A DNA stretch of 64,000 nt from assembly GCA_918807975.1 (NCBI GenBank), contig OU964920.1, positions 41,817,979 to 41,881,978 on the forward strand, read 5' to 3'. This stretch comes from Aplidium turbinatum (taxonomy: Eukaryota > Chordata > Ascidiacea > Aplousobranchia > Polyclinidae). Made by a program: the position numbers and the translations under genes. Of the stretch, positions 43,001 through 54,679 are shown piece after piece; the first letter of the stretch is position 1, and each line of letters opens with the position of its first letter. The notes below the pieces were generated by a model. It did no database searches. It had not been told where the DNA came from and saw only the letters and a list, made by a program, of their open reading frames with translations.

Positions 43001-45789
43001 GTTTTGCTAATTTGATTCATGTACAAAATTTAACTCTCGTGTTTTAAGCTGTCATAAACTTTCAGGTTTGAATTCAGTCCAAAAATATAAAACCTATTTA
43101 CACCTCTATTTTGAGCAATAGTAAGTTTCATTGCAATATGTGGTAGTTCACCATAGATATGTTTGTGCTACACCTTTCTTCAATGGAATAATTTCCTGGC
43201 AACAAGACTTCAAGAATCGGAAAACTTCACTCTGTCAATCTCGGTAACCAGCCCTGCGTCAAAAGCCTCTACAAGTATGCGAACTACCAGGAATAACCAA
43301 TCAAGGCTTTGTCGGTCCGAGGATAAAGATTCAAAACCAACCAAACCAGCCAAACATCTTTTGGAATAAATTATTGAAAACTACTGTAAAACTGAAATTC
43401 GGCCCATGACACATACGCGAGTTGAAGTACCAGATCAAAGCAGCTTTACTCTTTAGAAATTCTGCGCTTACTTGAAAGCATTGGCTGGTATTTCACTGAT
43501 GTAATAAGAATTCTTTGCATGAAAATTCGTCAAATTAGCCAAAGGCTCAAGAGCTTGTCTAGGAAATTTCGAGACGTTAAATTTTTCCAACTTTAACGCT
43601 TTCAAGCTGGACAAACCAACAAACGCACTGCAATAAGGAATTTCAGTTACCCAAATGAAACAAAATCATACAAATGTGCAAAAAAGGGTATAACTTATTT
43701 TAAAATATGAAAACCTGAGTTCAAGTCCAAAAGACGACTTTTAAGATAAAGCAAGTTAAAGTTTAATATTATTTTTGAGCGAGGACAGGCATTGACCATC
43801 ATGCAAAATATTCTTGGTGATAGCTTAATTTCCACAAAATGTAACTAATTAGATCTACAAATCAGGTCTTTATATTTTAAGTTGTAAATATCTTAAATCT
43901 TCATCCATCGGGCATCATTCAACCACCAGTCTAGATAAGACAAAAGCTAAATAGATTAATCTGCTTCCATGGGTCGGTTGGATGCAAGCGTCCTTTTATG
44001 TGAACGAAAAAACAACAAGACCACGGTCCGTTGGTTTAACACTCGTTGTGTGCGCTTGAGCAATGCAATTCAAGGACAGCTCCATTTCAAGGACAACACT
44101 TAGTGCATGTAATAATTCACAAGCAACAACACTTCAGCAAATCGAAACTTCATTCTGTCAGTCTGGGTGACCAGCGTTAGTGGTTCAAAGGTGACCAGCG
44201 CCAGTGGTTCAAAGGTGGCCTGCGCCAATGATTCAAAGGCCAAAAATAAAGTTTACACAATCAATCAACATGTTCTAGGTTACGGCACACGAAAAAGAAG
44301 AAGAATCGATCAATTAAGTGATGATGGAGGATTTATTACACGCATTTTATTAATACAGTAGTCCCAGTTGACAAAGCCCACAGATAATAGGCTTACCCCC
44401 ACTTACAAAGCCCAATTCGGTCCGGTCCGGAATTACTTTATGTCTAAGAGTGACAGAAAATCGCCCTCCGCTTAATAGGCCCTTCCGCTGAATAATTCCA
44501 AAATTGTCCGGTCCAGAGGTGGGCTTAATAAGCGGAACTACTATACTTGTGCTTTTACACATTAGCATTCTTGATTTAAGCTCGTTTATCTTACTTGTCG
44601 GCTATGTACACCAGCATATTATTCCGGAGGTCCAGGTGGATTAAAGATGTCAGTGAAGAGAATGTAGCATCCAGGAGTACAATGATTCTATTGTTTGAAA
44701 GATTGATCTTCTCCAGATGAGGAAGATACCCGGAAAACACATCACGCTCCAATATCCGGATGCGATTATGACTCAAATCGATTGTTCTCAGAAATGGGAA
44801 ATTGCTGGACAAGATAAACAAGAAATTAAGTTTTAATTGCATACAACATACAATATACTTGATGAATTTTGGACCAATTGTACAGTACTAAATATTTCTC
44901 CTCACTCCAGTTCATTTCTGTTCATCATCAGTCGCCATCTTTGCTTGCAGCAGATTGCGCATCAACGTGGGCTGAATTCACATATTATTCTATGTGATTT
45001 CACAAGCCGCACTGCTTCCATGCTGGCTCAAAGCAGGTTGGAAGAGAGTGACTGCTTTCGTGTCACCATCACTAGGAGATTGTCTTACTGGACTAGATGG
45101 CTCTCCTGCCTTGGTTGAGGGAGTACGTTTTGTATTGCTTTTACTTTTCGACCAACCTGGCTTGGGTTGCCCTTTAAAGAGCAGATGCTCTCGCCAATAT
45201 AGCTCTTGAGATTGTCGAGGCACTGAAACTTTTACACCGCGTTAATTAGTAGTCTGTTGAGAGAGTGGGCATTTCTATTACTAACCGTCAAAGTCTCATT
45301 TAATTTCTAAGATATAGTCTTAATTTACTTAATGGCTGCCTTGCTGAGTTGCGAGAGTATTTGCAAAACGTTTCGATACGCCATAAAAACGTTGAATTAT
45401 TTTGTTTCACATAAATAAAATATTTTTTCGGATTGGTACCCCTATACTGTAGAAAACACTTGCCTGAATGTCCCTGGATCGACGTCTCTTATCCAATTAT
45501 CAGATACGTCGAGCAGCTGAAGACTCTCGAACTTAGAAATGAGGTCAGGGGTAAGTCGAATGGCCTCCTCTGTGAAACCCTTTCTCAAACTTAAAAACTG
45601 TATGTGACGTGGTACAAAGTTCTCCAACATAGTCTCTAATGATTGGTAGAGACTCGAACACGTGATCGAGTTCTTTGTGACGTCACAAGTGCAATGAACT
45701 TTGTTTTCTATTGAACAGGGTAAGCATTGCTGAGTCATCAGAAAAAACATCACTAATTGAGTTTTGCATATAATTGTAAGGAAAGCCAT
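36436..45789 (-). CDS. Gene R: LRR receptor with reduced Ig region and cytoplasmic tail
   Basis: Tandem paralogue of gene L. Eight coding exons: 45464-45789, 44595-44804, 43472-43627, 42449-42650, 41766-41902, 40458-40611, 36919-37060, 36436-36833; all phases agree, 574 aa. I chose the ATG at 45789 because it opens directly into a signal peptide (MAFLTIICKTQLVMFFLM); an in-frame ATG at 45846 would add 19 residues. Domains: LRR N cap (VHCTCDVTKNSITCSS), about ten LRRs (IDLSHNRIRIL, INLSNNRIIVLL), LRR C cap (NPWSCDCRIQWII), half an Ig domain (VGVPCIATGTG, no following tryptophan or YxC), a membrane helix (LIGILGMLACLGFLSTFLFA) and a 34-residue basic tail. Exon 1 appears to end in a GC donor (AG then GCAAGT). 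Function is unknown; the layout suggests a cell-surface recognition receptor. Confidence 0.85.
37124..37385 (+). mobile_element. tRNA-derived SINE (family A)
   Basis: Second copy of the 30959 family: A box GGATGGCGCAGCGGACAATG, B box GACTCGATTCC, then ACACCGCTCACCTCTACCC, GCCGAGAGAAAAGAACTGGC and CTTATCTTCTCATCCCC. It lies in intron 6 of gene R, antisense to it. Confidence 0.8.
38716..39647 (-). mobile_element. hAT element, deletion derivative with inner insertions
   Basis: Same family as 12909-16393, inverted: termini CAGTGGTTCCCAACC and GGTTGGGAACCACTG, flanked by CTATATAT on both sides (perfect 8-bp duplication). About 38870-39055 matches the C-terminal end region of the larger element. 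Inside are a G-run block (GGCGTAACCAAGGGGG, near 39059) and a piece starting CAGGGGTCACCAAACTACGG near 39513 that looks like one end of yet another hAT. It lies in intron 6 of gene R. Confidence 0.8.
40700..40755 (+). repeat. Short telomere-like tract
   Basis: Reads TTTTAACCCTAACCCTAACC, then a T-run and CTCGCGCAAGAAACCCTAACC. That is about two and a half CCCTAA units plus one more, matching the TTAGGG telomere repeat of most animals. It sits inside gene R intron 5. Confidence 0.6.
40768..40870 (+). repeat. Dispersed repeat shared with 52310-52400
   Basis: Both copies hold TGGCCACGGAG, GATATATACCTC, TGACGTTTTCC and ATTTGTGGAACCTAAGC in the same order. No coding sequence. The right copy is followed by a CTGACTGACGAAACGTCGG block. 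Confidence 0.6.
41600..41660 (+). ncRNA. Possible hammerhead-like motif in a retroelement tail
   Basis: TTTCCTGACGAGGGC, a short loop, then TTTTGCCGAAAACGTTCGAA contains CTGACGA and GAAA around a possible short stem (GGC/GCC). These are the two conserved core blocks of hammerhead ribozymes that end many Penelope-like elements. The stem III and the cleavage triplet are not convincing, so this may just be the family's conserved tail. Confidence 0.25.
43180..43350 (+). mobile_element. SINE family B, 3' part only
   Basis: From AATGGAATAATTTCCTGGCA through CTCTGTCAATCTCGGTAACC and AACTACCAGGAATAAC to AAAGATTCAAAACCAACC. The tRNA head is missing. It lies in gene R intron 3. Confidence 0.75.
44045..44230 (+). 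mobile_element. SINE family B, diverged middle part
   Basis: GTTGTGTGCGCTTGAGCAA, GGACAGCTCCATTTCA, AGCAACAACACTTCAGCAA and CATTCTGTCAGTCTGGGTGACC align with the family. Within it, TGACCAGCGCCAGTGGTTCAAAGG is repeated about three times (44168-44240), a small local tandem array. Confidence 0.65.
44356..44543. mobile_element. Short pogo/Tigger-like MITE
   Basis: Ends CAGTAGTCCC and GGAACTACTA, flanked by TA on both sides. Subterminal GACAAAGCCCAC/GTGGGCTTAATAAGC blocks face each other, and CGGTCCGG recurs inside. 188 bp without a frame. TA duplication and CAGTAG-type ends suit the Tc1/mariner superfamily, pogo branch. Confidence 0.6.
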
Positions 45790-46083
45790 GTCACTGGAGG
45801 AAAAACGATGTGACAAATTAAAATCTGAAAACGAAAAAATGAACATAAAAGATTTCTTTGTTGAAGACTTTAATTTTCTTTATCATAACAACTGTCATGG
45901 AAATTCTGTGCAACTTCATCTAGTCGCCTGTAACCCTTGTGTCGATAAAGCTCATTTCCAAAATGTCACTTTTTTAAAGTTAAATGTATAAAACAAAGTT
46001 GGAAACGAAAAACTTAAAATTGAATTCGAGCAAAAATCCATCGAGTTAGTAGTCTTGAGGATATAGGTTATCAACACATGACA

Positions 46084-46205
46084 GTGTAACAATTACATAA
46101 TAATAACTATTATTATATTATAATTACTATATTTTAATTATTAATAATTTATTATATAACAATTATTATATAATAATTAGTGTTATAATTACATTATATT
46201 ATTGT
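46084..46205. repeat. AT-rich low-complexity tract
   Basis: Almost only A and T (AATAATAACTATTATTATATTA and similar), with imperfect TAAT/ATTA repeats. Confidence 0.75.
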
Positions 46206-48461
46206 TAAGTTACATTACAGTGAGGGCCAATGATCGTTAACAATTGCTTTCGCATCCTATTATGGAAATGTAAATTGTTCAGCAATCATCAACCAATTAA
46301 ATCAATCAAATGAAATCAAGGAAGACCAGCAGAAACATGCATACGAAGGATTTGATCTCTTAAAAAGCACAACCAGGAAAAACTGCGACAGTTGGCTGAA
46401 AATCGCTAATAATGGAGACTTTTTATTGTCGCTATTTTGCACCCAACGGGTGTGAAATAAATTGTTATTATGTTTAGTACTGTATCTTTACATAAGATAT
46501 GCAGACATTGAGCTGCCACTGCTAACCCAATCCTAACATCTTACCTTTGCAAGTCAACTTATGACAGCTTTTCAAACTCAAAGTCTATCTTGGAGACGCT
46601 TGCTTTCAACCGATACGCCTTTAATTGAGGTTTATATCGCTTTCTATTTATACCAACTTGATAAATATTTAATTTTTTTAAAGTGTTTTTTACCAAAGTC
46701 AAGTGCTCTCCAGTAAATTGCTCAAAATGCCATATTTTGTGACAACACATGACAAAATATATCAAAACATTTTTTAGGTAATCTCCCGTACCATTCGGGG
46801 GTGAAGCTTGCCTTTTTATAACATCTATTTATATCTCCATCTTTGGATGCAAAGCTTATTTGCAAAATCACCTTTTCTGCTTCCATCGTAATGTTTTCCT
46901 AGTCACGTTATTGGTTTCAACATCTTCCTATTACACTTCTAATTACGTTCCAGCATTCCAAAGCTTACTGTAGCTTTAGACCTGACTTGGAGATATCTTT
47001 TTTTCAAAAAGGAGCAGCTTTACGTAGAAGTTATATTGCTTTTTATTTACACCAGCAGAGTAAATAATTTATTTCATCTCTGTCTGTGGCAATCTTAATT
47101 TGGTTACTGTTTCAACTGAGGAGAAGCTGAAACATATTAGTGTATATTGTTGTCATTCATTATTAACTTTTATAATAACATGTGAAAAAAACTTACCAAA
47201 ACTTAAACGTCTTTAAACGTTGATTTTACATTTGATTTTGCAATTTTAATTTTGCGGTTGCTATAATGGAGCTTGCAGACTGCTTTGGCGCCCAATAAAT
47301 AGCTGCTGAGGCCAAACGTTATAACTTTACGTGGTATAGCCTATACCATATTTGATTAAAACTCTAACAACGTAAAAGTCACAATTGCAGTAACAAAGGT
47401 GTATATGTAACCTACAATTAAAGTGTAGTGGTTTTTAATTTTTTCCTTGTTGGCATCACCTTCAAATCACTAACCAAACCTTGCATTCTTTCCTAAAATG
47501 GTTACAACAAATAGCCATTTACAGTACAATTTAAACTACTGGGTAAAAGAAAGCTAAATAAGCATAATTTCCAACGTCACATAATAAATATCCTTAATAA
47601 TTCGGTATCCACGCTCCCACAGGACACAGGTCACGCACCACTTAGTGTTAAAAACCCCTGGACGAAACCAGTATAAGTATAAACTCAGTATAAATCTGTT
47701 AAAACAGGTTTCTTTCAGTGTATTTCACACCTTTCAGCCAACTTTATTAACTGAAAGCACACAGAAGTAATGAGGTCCGACTACGATTACAAAACATAAC
47801 CGTATCTTACATAAGCGTAGCTGCATCTTATGCAATTATAATCCTAAAATTTTTAGAGAGGTAGAGCGAAAAAAAACTCTATCTGACATCATTTTTGAAA
47901 TTGAAAACTAATTTCTCCCACTTTTCCGCAAGGAAGGATAAATTTTTTAACAAAATCCAATAATTACAAGCATGCAAGTTTAATGCTAAGTCAGATACAA
48001 ACAACCTAAAGTGTTCATTGATGTTTTCATTGTTTTATTAAAGTATTGAAGAGACATAAGGCAAGACTATAAGATTGTGACATTCTATGTCAGGCAAGGT
48101 TACGATACTCCGTGCAAAACAAAAGCAGAAATATAGAATATTTAAGTGTAACTGCGTCACACTACACTTCAGAGTACACAGTACGTACAAAATCCTACTA
48201 GAACTCAACCAAAGACCTTTCATAGAAGGCCAGCGACTCGAATAACTAATCCTCTTTAGTTTGTGGTTACACAAAATAAATTTTTAATCTTCTTCCTAGA
48301 AAGATTCGTAGGTTTTTCTTGTATAGATTTTCCCTGTTTTTCTAGGTTTTCTAGAATGTCATGTGTAAAACAACAAAGACGATTGTGTTGAGACCAAGCC
48401 AGCAATGTATTATTTCTTTTTATCTAGTTACAATATTGCAACTAAATTACTCCGAGCTTTG

Positions 48462-48705
48462 ACCGCCCCGATAGCTCAATTGATTAGCGAGCGAGTTCTG
48501 GAACGAAACTTCAAGATCAAGCGGCGCTGGTTCGACTCTCGGAGTGTGCGCTTGAGCAACGCACGTTAAAGATTGCTCTCCATTCAGCGGCATCTAATGG
48601 ATGGATTACTTCCCTGGCAACAACACTTCAGCAATTGGAAACTCCATTCTGTCAATCTCGGTGACCAGGTCTACGTCAGTGATTCAAAGCCTCTACAAGA
48701 ACTTA
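48462..48705 (+). mobile_element. tRNA-derived SINE (family B)
   Basis: Head GCCCCGATAGCTCAATTGATT and B box GGTTCGACTCTCGG, then TGTGCGCTTGAGCAACGCA, TTGCTCTCCATTCAGCGGCA, TCCCTGGCAACAACACTTCA and CTGTCAATCTCGGTGACC. The 3' end is lost after about 48700. Confidence 0.8.
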
Positions 48706-50303
48706 ATCTCGTGACCCCCAAAAAAGTTCAGAAAAACATGCAAACTTTCTACGTTTTTGCAAAACTTTGCGTGGCTTAATCCTAATTTATTATCCTAACG
48801 GGCAGGGGCGAGTTTAACTGATGAGGGGCCGGGGCAATTTTCAATCGGTGGGCCTCCGTGCAAAAAAAGTTTTCACCCATACCGTTGCTAATGCCTTTAC
48901 GCCAAGCTCAGTCGCAACCTTGTGACTAAAAATTAACCTTGAAAGAAAAAGGAGGCATTTTGAAGAAACTTTAAAAGCTGAGAGAAAATCATAATATTAA
49001 AACAAAATCACATTTTTCCACGTCGGGGGCACTTCAAAAGGGAGCCTGGGGCAACTGCACCCTCTTCCTCCCGTAAATCCGGGCTTGCTAACGGGTGGCA
49101 ATGGAAACGCATAGTTTTAACAGTGGAACCCTTTACCAAAAATAATTGAAATCTTTCTCTAGTGAAAAAAAAAATTTCAAATTGAAACTTCATTTAAATT
49201 AAGTATTGTCATTCAAACTTCTAAAAAAATCCAGTTTCAATTTGATGAATTTGGTTAACACAAGGCGTCTTGACAACAAAAACAACTTAGGCAAGTTTTG
49301 GGCCTGAAATTGCACAAAAAGTGATCAAAACCAGGTAAAACTTGTCAAAATTTTCTGAGTGGCAAGCTAAAGTGCTTGTTAATTGAGAAATTCATGTCGA
49401 ATCTGATTTTGAAAACTTAAAAAAGGGGCAACTTGGACCGATAGCACAGCTTTGGTGGTCGCCATCGGTGCGCATGAACCGCGTTGTGATTGCACTTTTT
49501 AATCGCTAGCATCACCTAGCGGACAAATGTTTATCCTATAGAACAGAGAATTAACTGTGCGATAGATAAACTACTTTGTTTCATCTGACAGTGATAAAGA
49601 TCAAAAATACATAAGACCTATCAATTCTTTTAAAAAAAGATTTACACTGCAAAGACCATTTTTCAAGTGTTTGACTTTTTTTAATTGTCTTGTCATACAT
49701 GTCTTGGCTGCGTAACTGGTTGGATGAGGTCTTTGAGCAGCGTTCGAAGAACGATAGTTTGACACCTATCGAGAGCACGTTGCTGTGTATTTAGTAGGAC
49801 ACTTAATGTTTTGCTGGAAACCGTGGGAGATCCAGGGACATTGGAGAGATTACACGCTTGGACGAAAACATAGCGTCTGACATATATTTTCTTGTTTTTT
49901 ATTGAAAACGAAAACAAACATAAAATTGCATAGATGAAAGAAACCACACAAATAGCGTAGAAAGGTAAAACAATATCATCATTGTTTCTTGAAAATAAAA
50001 CACTAAAATAAAAGCGCAAAACGAATTTCTAATAAACATTTCTCTTTTTTCCGTTGTTGTTTCACAATAAATAGCAAGTTTCAAAGCCAGCAGAGCAGCT
50101 CAGATCTTTTTAAAAGACAAAGGGTGCAAGTTTTGTAGAATTAATACAAAAAACATAGAATATCATAAAATACCACAACTGTTGCTTCTGTAACCATGCC
50201 AACATAGGCCTTCCATCTTCTTCTTGAAAATTTGAAGCATACCTTTGCACTAAGGTGGTTAAACCACTCTCCATTGGGCTACACAAAATAAACACCTTGT
50301 AGT

Positions 50304-53300
50304 CTACACTTCCGACGTATTATTTAAAAACGTTTCGGTCTTAGGAAGTTTGTCTTGAGAATTTAAATATTCATCCGCAGAGACGTTAGCATATTTTTGA
50401 GCTTTGATTTTATCTTCATCGGATGGATTTTCGCTTCCTCCAGAGTATACATCACCCTGTTCTGAAACGTACAATATGCATCAATTAGTGATGGACCGTA
50501 AGGGCGCCGGTTCGAAACCAGTGACGTAGCGTGACCATTTTTGGGTGTTTTTTTTCACCAAACTCTACAGTAGCCTACTGTATTTGTATTTAAAAAGCCC
50601 AGGATGCGGTTTAATCAAGTTAGCTCTACTGTTTGATCTTTTGTTTGTTTTTAAATAGAAGTAGACTATATGTAATTTGGCAACACTGGGCGAGCTAGTT
50701 CAAAACCGTGACTCATGGAAATAGATAACTCATGTTGATGCGCAATCTGCTTCAAGCGGAGATAGCGACTGAATGTAGACTATATGCTTAACGTTTACTG
50801 AAAAAATGAACACCCAAAAAATGATCACTTTACGCCAATGTTCGAAACCCACTAAGGAGACGTCTTCTGGCAATTCATTTAAAACATTACTTAAATATGG
50901 AGGCAAATATTCATATGCAAAGACATCTACACATCCACATGGCATCAGTGTTCCCAACTTGGGTGACGAACACAGGGACTTTAAGAAAACTACTACAATC
51001 AATTAACTAAACTTTATACATTTGAAGCATTTTTGTAAATGTATCACTAACAGTTAGGGTTGGAGGCAACAATAACAAATTATTTTAGCGGCGGATTAAG
51101 CTAATCGTCTGATTAGTTAATGGACAATCATTTGAAGTTTATTTGTGGCTCAATAACCGGCAATCTAATCAGTAAATTACGTTAGGTGCATGTGAACAAA
51201 AAGCAGTCCGCAAAATCAGTTGGTTAATCAGAAGATTTGCTTATTCTGTGAATAATTCAATGTTGGTGCGTTCAATCGTCTTTAGGGTTAGTTAGGGTTA
51301 ATTACTAAAAGTTAGATACTACGTGGAGTCAGGATTAAATTATCAAATTCACACACAGTATTTGCAAATAATGTTGCAAAAGTTTTGCTTGAGATCACTT
51401 TAAGACAGGGCTGAGGAGTCGGAGTCGTGAAGTGGGAATCGGAGGAATTGAAGAAAAGGCCGACTCCGACTTGATACAAAACAACACACAATAAAAATTT
51501 TGTTTGCCATCTTTTTTTTAAATATTGTTTTTTGTTCTCCGTATTGAGCTCTGCTACTTCACCAGAAAGGAAAGAGTTTATTCTTGTTAATTTTTACGAA
51601 AGTCGTTGTTTCAATTTCGATTGCAACTTAAGTGAAATTAAATTTAAAAACAAAATAAAAAAAGACAAAAATTTAAAAAAAATGGCAACACTCCAAAATC
51701 TGGCAACACTGAAGCCGAAGTCGGCTAATTATAAACCAAGAAACAGGAGTCGGAGTCGTACATGTTTCTTCAGAATTCACAGCCCTGTTTAAAACGAAAA
51801 TGGAAATCTGAAAATTTTTTGGGAACAACTGCATTGTACTGTATGCTTAGCATGAGGTTTCCCACAATCAATCTTGGTATTAAAAAAAATGTTTGTATTT
51901 TTTCAACGTTAGTTTACCATTTTCTTGCGTAGGTTTGATGTTAACTTTGACATTCAAGTTCACATGGATTATTCCTCCACTCTTGCTGTCTATCATAGAC
52001 CTAAGCATGAAACAGAGTGTTTCCAAGTAGTTATGAAATACAAAGCATGTTAATAAAAGACCAAGAAAACCACACTGTTTGTTACAAACTAAAACAAGCT
52101 CAAGCATTGACATAAGAAAACAGAAAAAGAAAACTTTAACAAATATTTCAAATGTAGAGTGAGACTGTTCAGGCATCTAATGAAGATATTTCTGGCGTTC
52201 TTTTTGTAACTACAGGCGAGGTTACTTTGGGTGTTGCAAAGTAAAACCGGGTTTATATATAGCTTTATAACCATTTTTTTTTTTTGATTTTGACTGCCGA
52301 CAGGTATAGGTATACTGGGTATGGCCACGGAGATATATACCTCTGTGTGACGTTTTCCTATTTGTGGAACCTAAGCTCCAAAAATTGTACTACCGCCAAC
52401 ATAACCAGGTTTTATGTTCCTTTATTGTTTTACCTCTTTGATAAAGTCAGTCGTGCTGACTGACGAAACGTCGGAAAAAAGGTTATACTTTTTAACATTT
52501 TGTGGTAGCCTGTAGTCACCAGAAGAACGCAACGCAAGAAACTTTGTAAAATAATTTAAAATAAATATGAAACCAAAAATATTAGTTATTTTTGTTATAA
52601 TGTTGCTAATGATAAGAAAACTAAAAGATTAGTCACAAAAGAAAATTCAGAGTCAAAAGAAAATGAATGATGAAGGTTTCATGCGAAGTTTTCTTTACCC
52701 ACCCTTCCTTGAATGAAGATAGAACCTTTTTGTCTATCCCTAGAACCACCGTGGAATCTAAAATGCAAATGCAGTGATGAGGGAGTGTGGAAAGATGGAA
52801 ATGAAGAAACCAGCTAGGGAGAACCACAAAACCAAGCACAATCACAGATCTACTGAGATACAAAAGAAAGTCAAAATGCAAACGACTTCGACGTTTTTTC
52901 TTTTCTTTTATAGCCTACACCTGTAGTAAGGACAGCGTATTACGGGACGCGCAACTCCGTTGTTCCGCCAACATTAAAAGGGTCAATTGCCAACTTGACA
53001 TTTTTTTACGCTTTGCTGCTGACTTGCTTCCAACTAAAAACCTTAAATTACTTTAAATCCAATTTCACTCCTTTTATATAACGGTTTATAACCCATAAAA
53101 CGTACATTATTTTATAAATTACAAAAAAAGTAACCCTTCTCGTGTTGCGGATAAGCCAAAAGCGGATGTAGTTTCGCATCCCTATGATCTACAATCCCTA
53201 ATCTGTAGCTAGCAACGTCAGAATGTTTCGTTTTCTTTTTATATCGTGATAAAGTCCGTGATGTTGCTTGGTTTCGTTTGCTTAACAACAAAATATCTCC

Positions 53301-54679
53301 ACCAAAATTGCACCTTAAAACAATGAATAACAAAGCTACAGTTAATTTTCTTTGCCAAAGATAGTAAACTTGATGAAAATTTTAAAAAGAACGCCCATCA
53401 TCAAGTGAAGAATTGAAACGATTAGCTATCATCTTTAAGCTCAATCAAATAAGAAAATCCTCTCTGATTTACAACAATATCGTAAGCGATAATCACCTCT
53501 GTGGTTGGGAGGGGTAGTCGACTTCTCTTCTTCCGTCTGTAATTGGAAGAATATTGATTGCTTTATAACAAAAAAACTTGATAAATCCAATTTTGTACAG
53601 TAGAAAAGTAGTTTTACAGCACCACAAACATATATTTCCTACAATGGAGATTATAAATGTGGTTTCAAGCCAACTCATTTGCTATTAACTATCTGCTTGT
53701 GGATTAAATTTATAACTGGCACTTTCATTAAACATTTGGATTTAATGATGATGGTTCCATGGCAGCCGAAAACGTTTTTCATATATATCTTTAATTGACT
53801 AATTTTTTGTGTTCGAATTAAAGTGATGCTAAATTCTGTGATGCTATTTAGTCTTCATAATTGTGGTAACACAGCAATTATAAATCAACGTCAACGGACG
53901 TTGCAATAACGATAGGCTAAATATCAAACTGCGACATCTTCACTTCTTGCCATGTCCGGATGGAATCTCGGGTAAAGTTCAATTGGGGTTGGCATATTTT
54001 GTAAATGCTAAATAATTCAATTTTTAACGCAATAGATTTTGCTGCCACAGCGTATACCCGTTCAAGCCAAGGTAATTTCTGACACATTTAAAATACCTCT
54101 GACAAAGAATTGAAGTTTTTGACATATTTCTGACGTAAATTTTGTCTCTTTTCCAACGTTATCGCGCTGGACGAACTTAGCTTCTGATTATTGTTGTTGT
54201 TGCCATTCTGATTCGCTTTGCTCGCGTTCTTGTAGTTTTCGTAGCGAGAAGCCACTGGAATTAGAGAATTAGATTTGATGAATAACAGAGCATATTATCC
54301 CAGTTAGCAAATTAGCATTTCTCAACGTTAATTTAACGTCTGCAGATGCAAAAAAACTGATTTGCTAATTGGGACTGGACGTGACATCCAAGTAGTCGTG
54401 AATCATGCAAATATTACAAGATTGAACGCAGTATAACACAGTGCAGCATTCCAAGGTAAAAAAGACGAAAATGAAGAAAAAAACAACCTCGAAGAATTAA
54501 CCATGTCACCGAGCAATAAAATAATTGTTGCAGTTGATTCAGCGCTTGTTGATGTTTGATAAACGCAAGTTCCTCTACTTACATCTTGGAGAAGCGTCCA
54601 TTGTACATGTTGAGTTTCTCATGGTAGTCTGCTTGCGTACTGTTTTGAAAGCGTGCTTCACCGTATTGTTGCGCAGTTC
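50304..54679 (-). CDS. casr-like: CaSR-like: cytoplasmic tail exons
   Basis: 54583-54679 encodes [20 protein letters not shown], aligning with the start of the CaSR tail (EEVRCSTAAHAFK), so this exon is firm. 54097-54254 is asparagine-, serine- and lysine-rich ([15 protein letters not shown]). Four further exons (53497-53536, 52703-52757, 51918-52000, 50304-50461) encode [48 protein letters not shown] and the end [17 protein letters not shown]...NNTSEV. The 52703 donor (GG then GTGGGT) was chosen over one 4 nt further on because only it keeps the frame. Confidence 0.7.

Larger units (their letters stand above)
45847..50303. other. Intergenic region between gene R start and the GPCR end
   Basis: No credible exon. 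It contains AT-rich sequence at 46084-46205 and a SINE at 48462-48705. The promoter of gene R should lie just right of 45.8 kb; I see no distinct motif. Confidence 0.5.

Noticed and set aside
44167-44361. Plus-strand frame with repeated VTSASGSKV as a small secreted protein
   Set aside because: The repeats derive from a short tandem array inside a decayed SINE.
50806-51006. Plus-strand 66-codon frame ([19 protein letters not shown]...) looking like a hydrophilic receptor tail
   Set aside because: It lies inside an intron of the minus-strand GPCR, has no clear acceptor or partner exons on the plus strand and no domain.
53112-53333. Minus-strand 73-codon frame ([17 protein letters not shown]...) as an extra GPCR tail exon
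   Set aside because: No donor site suits it, and the flanking exons join in phase without it.
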